Shown: piece by piece, positions 7,334-8,745 of the stretch | How positions within the stretch are numbered: the first letter of the stretch is position 1 | Layout of the letters: each line of letters begins with the position of its first letter | Assembly: GCA_030637365.1 (NCBI GenBank) | Contig: DAOWGR010000057.1 | Span: forward strand, 1-8,745 | Direction: 5' to 3' | Length of the DNA: 8,745 nt | From: Elusimicrobiota bacterium | GTDB lineage: Bacteria; Elusimicrobiota; Elusimicrobia; Elusimicrobiales; UBA9959 | Notes under the pieces: generated by a model | Databases searched by the model: none | What the model was told of the DNA's origin: nothing | What the model saw: only the letters and a program-made list of their open reading frames with translations | Made by a program: the position numbers and the translations under genes

Positions 7334-8127
7334 TGATTATGTTTTATCAAAAAATGCTGGCATATATGAAAATAGTTATGGTTGTTTTTAATCATTCGCT
7401 TAGAGAATATTGTAAAAACAAAATATTCGCCATTCTTATTATATTTTCTCTTTTTTCGATATACGCGTCGCTTTTGGTCGGAGTAATGGCGGTGGATCAG
7501 GAATTTAGAGTTTTGACCGATTTTGGTTTGGGATTAATGGAATTAATGGCTTTTGTCTATATAATTTATATGTCTGCCATATCCATAACCGAAGAATTCA
7601 AATCAAAAACCATATATCTCGTTCTTTCAAGGCCGGTTCCCAAAAACGCGTATTTATTGGGAAGAATGCTGAGTTTATTCGCTTTAGCCGCCGTGATTTT
7701 ATTATTCGCGGGTTCTTTTCAGTTAATTCTTTTAAAATTCAGAGGCTTTGCTTATCCTCCTCTTTATCACAATATTCTTTTGCTGATGTGGATGAAGCTC
7801 GCCATTATAAGCTCCATAACGGTTTTTTTATCATTTGTTTCAACATCCGTTATTACCACGGTTATCATATCCATTATGCTTTGGACATTGGGACATTTTG
7901 CTCCCGAAACAAAATTTCTGATTGAAAAAACTCAAGGAATATCTCAAATATTTTTTAAACTGTCATATTTTCTTATTCCGAATTTTCAAATATATAATCT
8001 TAAAGATTATTATGACAGCGGATTAATCGCTCATATTGATAATTTTAAGCCGGTGATATATTTATTCGCGTGGGTATTGGCGACATTCAGTTTCTCCGCT
8101 TTTATTTTTAGAAAAAAAGAATTCTAA
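7330..8127 (+). CDS. ABC-2 type transporter permease
   Basis: A 265-residue integral membrane protein, the partner of the preceding ATPase. Hydrophobic segments lie near residues 32-53, 66-87, 112-135, 154-171, 172-190 and 243-260, giving about six transmembrane helices. After the second helix, EEFKSKTIYLVLSRPVPKNAYLLGR (given here as EEFKSKTIYLV at 88-98, then LSRPVPKNAYLLGR at 99-112) is the hallmark cytoplasmic stretch of ABC-2 permeases. The end, RKKEF, is a positive cytoplasmic tail. The start is uncertain: GTG 7330 overlaps the upstream stop as GTGA, but ATG 7333 and ATG 7339 are in frame and equally plausible. It ends one base into the next start (TAATG). Confidence 0.92.
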   Translation: MMIMFYQKMLAYMKIVMVVFNHSLREYCKNKIFAILIIFSLFSIYASLLVGVMAVDQEFRVLTDFGLGLMELMAFVYIIYMSAISITEEFKSKTIYLVLSRPVPKNAYLLGRMLSLFALAAVILLFAGSFQLILLKFRGFAYPPLYHNILLLMWMKLAIISSITVFLSFVSTSVITTVIISIMLWTLGHFAPETKFLIEKTQGISQIFFKLSYFLIPNFQIYNLKDYYDSGLIAHIDNFKPVIYLFAWVLATFSFSAFIFRKKEF

Positions 8128-8745
8128 TGAAACTAAGCATTATTATACTGATACGAAGATACGCGCCAATCGCGGTTTCTTGCGTGATATTCGCATCAAT
8201 TTCTTTTTATATATGGCGGGATTATAAGCTTTTTTTTCCTCCCCCAAATCGGATAAAAGCGTTTAAGACAAGTTCGGCCGGGGACGCTTTGGCTTTAAAT
8301 CTGGGCATGCGAAGATTATTCGCGGATATATGGTTTGTTCGCTTAATGCAGTATTACGGCACATCCGAGGACGGCGTATCCATTTATAAACCAATGACAT
8401 TTGAGCAATCCAAAGCTTATGGCGGCGGAAAATATCCATATTTTTTTTTAATGTCGGAGCATATAATTCAACTTGATCCTTATTTTAAGAATGCCGTGCT
8501 TTATTCGTCCGCTTGTCTCGCCTTTAATCTTAATCAACCGGAACACGCGATAAAACTTTTGAACGCGGCGCTTGAATATTTGCCGAAAGAGTGGAAATAT
8601 TTAACCATGCTTGCCGCCATAGGCTATAGTAAAGCTAAAAATCCCGAGAAAGTGGCAATTTCTTTGATGCCGCTTATCAAAGAGCCGGATTGTCCGGTGC
8701 TGGTGAAACAGCTTGCCGCTTTTCTTAATAAAAAAGCGGGAAATT
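8127..8745 (+). CDS. Membrane-anchored TPR-like protein, 3' end outside the window
   Basis: Open from ATG 8127 to the window edge, 206 codons with no stop, so it is partial at its C-terminus. Residues 1-30 contain a positive patch (RRYAP) then one hydrophobic helix at about 13-30, a likely N-terminal membrane anchor. ADIWFVRLMQYYG at 66-78 and SEHIIQLDPYFKNA at 110-123 resemble a group of hypothetical TPR-type proteins I associate with ABC-2 transporter operons. Helical pairs follow (EHAIKLLNAALEYLPKEWKY at 139-158; NPEKVAISLMPLIKEP at 172-187), consistent with degenerate tetratricopeptide repeats. It shares one base with the permease stop (TAATG), so it is co-translated. A role as a scaffold at the transporter is inference; no enzyme motif is visible in the part seen. 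Confidence 0.75.
   Translation, partial: MKLSIIILIRRYAPIAVSCVIFASISFYIWRDYKLFFPPPNRIKAFKTSSAGDALALNLGMRRLFADIWFVRLMQYYGTSEDGVSIYKPMTFEQSKAYGGGKYPYFFLMSEHIIQLDPYFKNAVLYSSACLAFNLNQPEHAIKLLNAALEYLPKEWKYLTMLAAIGYSKAKNPEKVAISLMPLIKEPDCPVLVKQLAAFLNKKAGN

Overview
The window reads as bacterial chromosome, moderately AT-rich (I estimate about 40% G+C), with every gene on the + strand. Gene style (AT-rich third positions, good Shine-Dalgarno sites, short gaps, chained overlaps) and protein flavour recall Elusimicrobiota/Omnitrophota-like lineages. That placement is a weak inference, because no rRNA or other marker is present.

Region 1 (4-4550) is a housekeeping and protein-quality block: a tRNA-Leu(UAG), then tig (trigger factor), clpP and lon. 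The order resembles the widespread tig-clpP-clpX-lon cluster, but clpX is missing between clpP and lon. The ClpP protein also has Asn where the catalytic Asp of the Ser-His-Asp triad is expected (S101, H126, N178). Trigger factor catches nascent chains at the ribosome, while ClpP (needing an unfoldase encoded elsewhere) and Lon degrade damaged or regulatory proteins.

Region 2 (4551-4802) is a 252-base intergenic stretch holding a compact palindromic element: a long imperfect inverted repeat enclosing a hairpin, overlapped at its right edge by a perfect GAAA-loop hairpin, and followed by a weaker hairpin. It is unlike the simple short spacers elsewhere in the window. It creates an open extension in frame with the next gene, so the obvious longest ORF overcalls that gene's start.

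Region 3 (4803-8745) is a tightly coupled operon: an exported DUF885-family protein that has lost the family's metal-binding HE..PGH signature, an ABC-2 type ATPase, its membrane permease, and the start of a membrane-anchored TPR-like protein that runs off the window. Successive genes overlap by 4, 4 and 1 bases, which implies translational coupling and a common process at the cell envelope. The substrate cannot be read from the sequence. This operon, with its apparently non-catalytic peptidase-like leader protein, is the best candidate here for something not well described.
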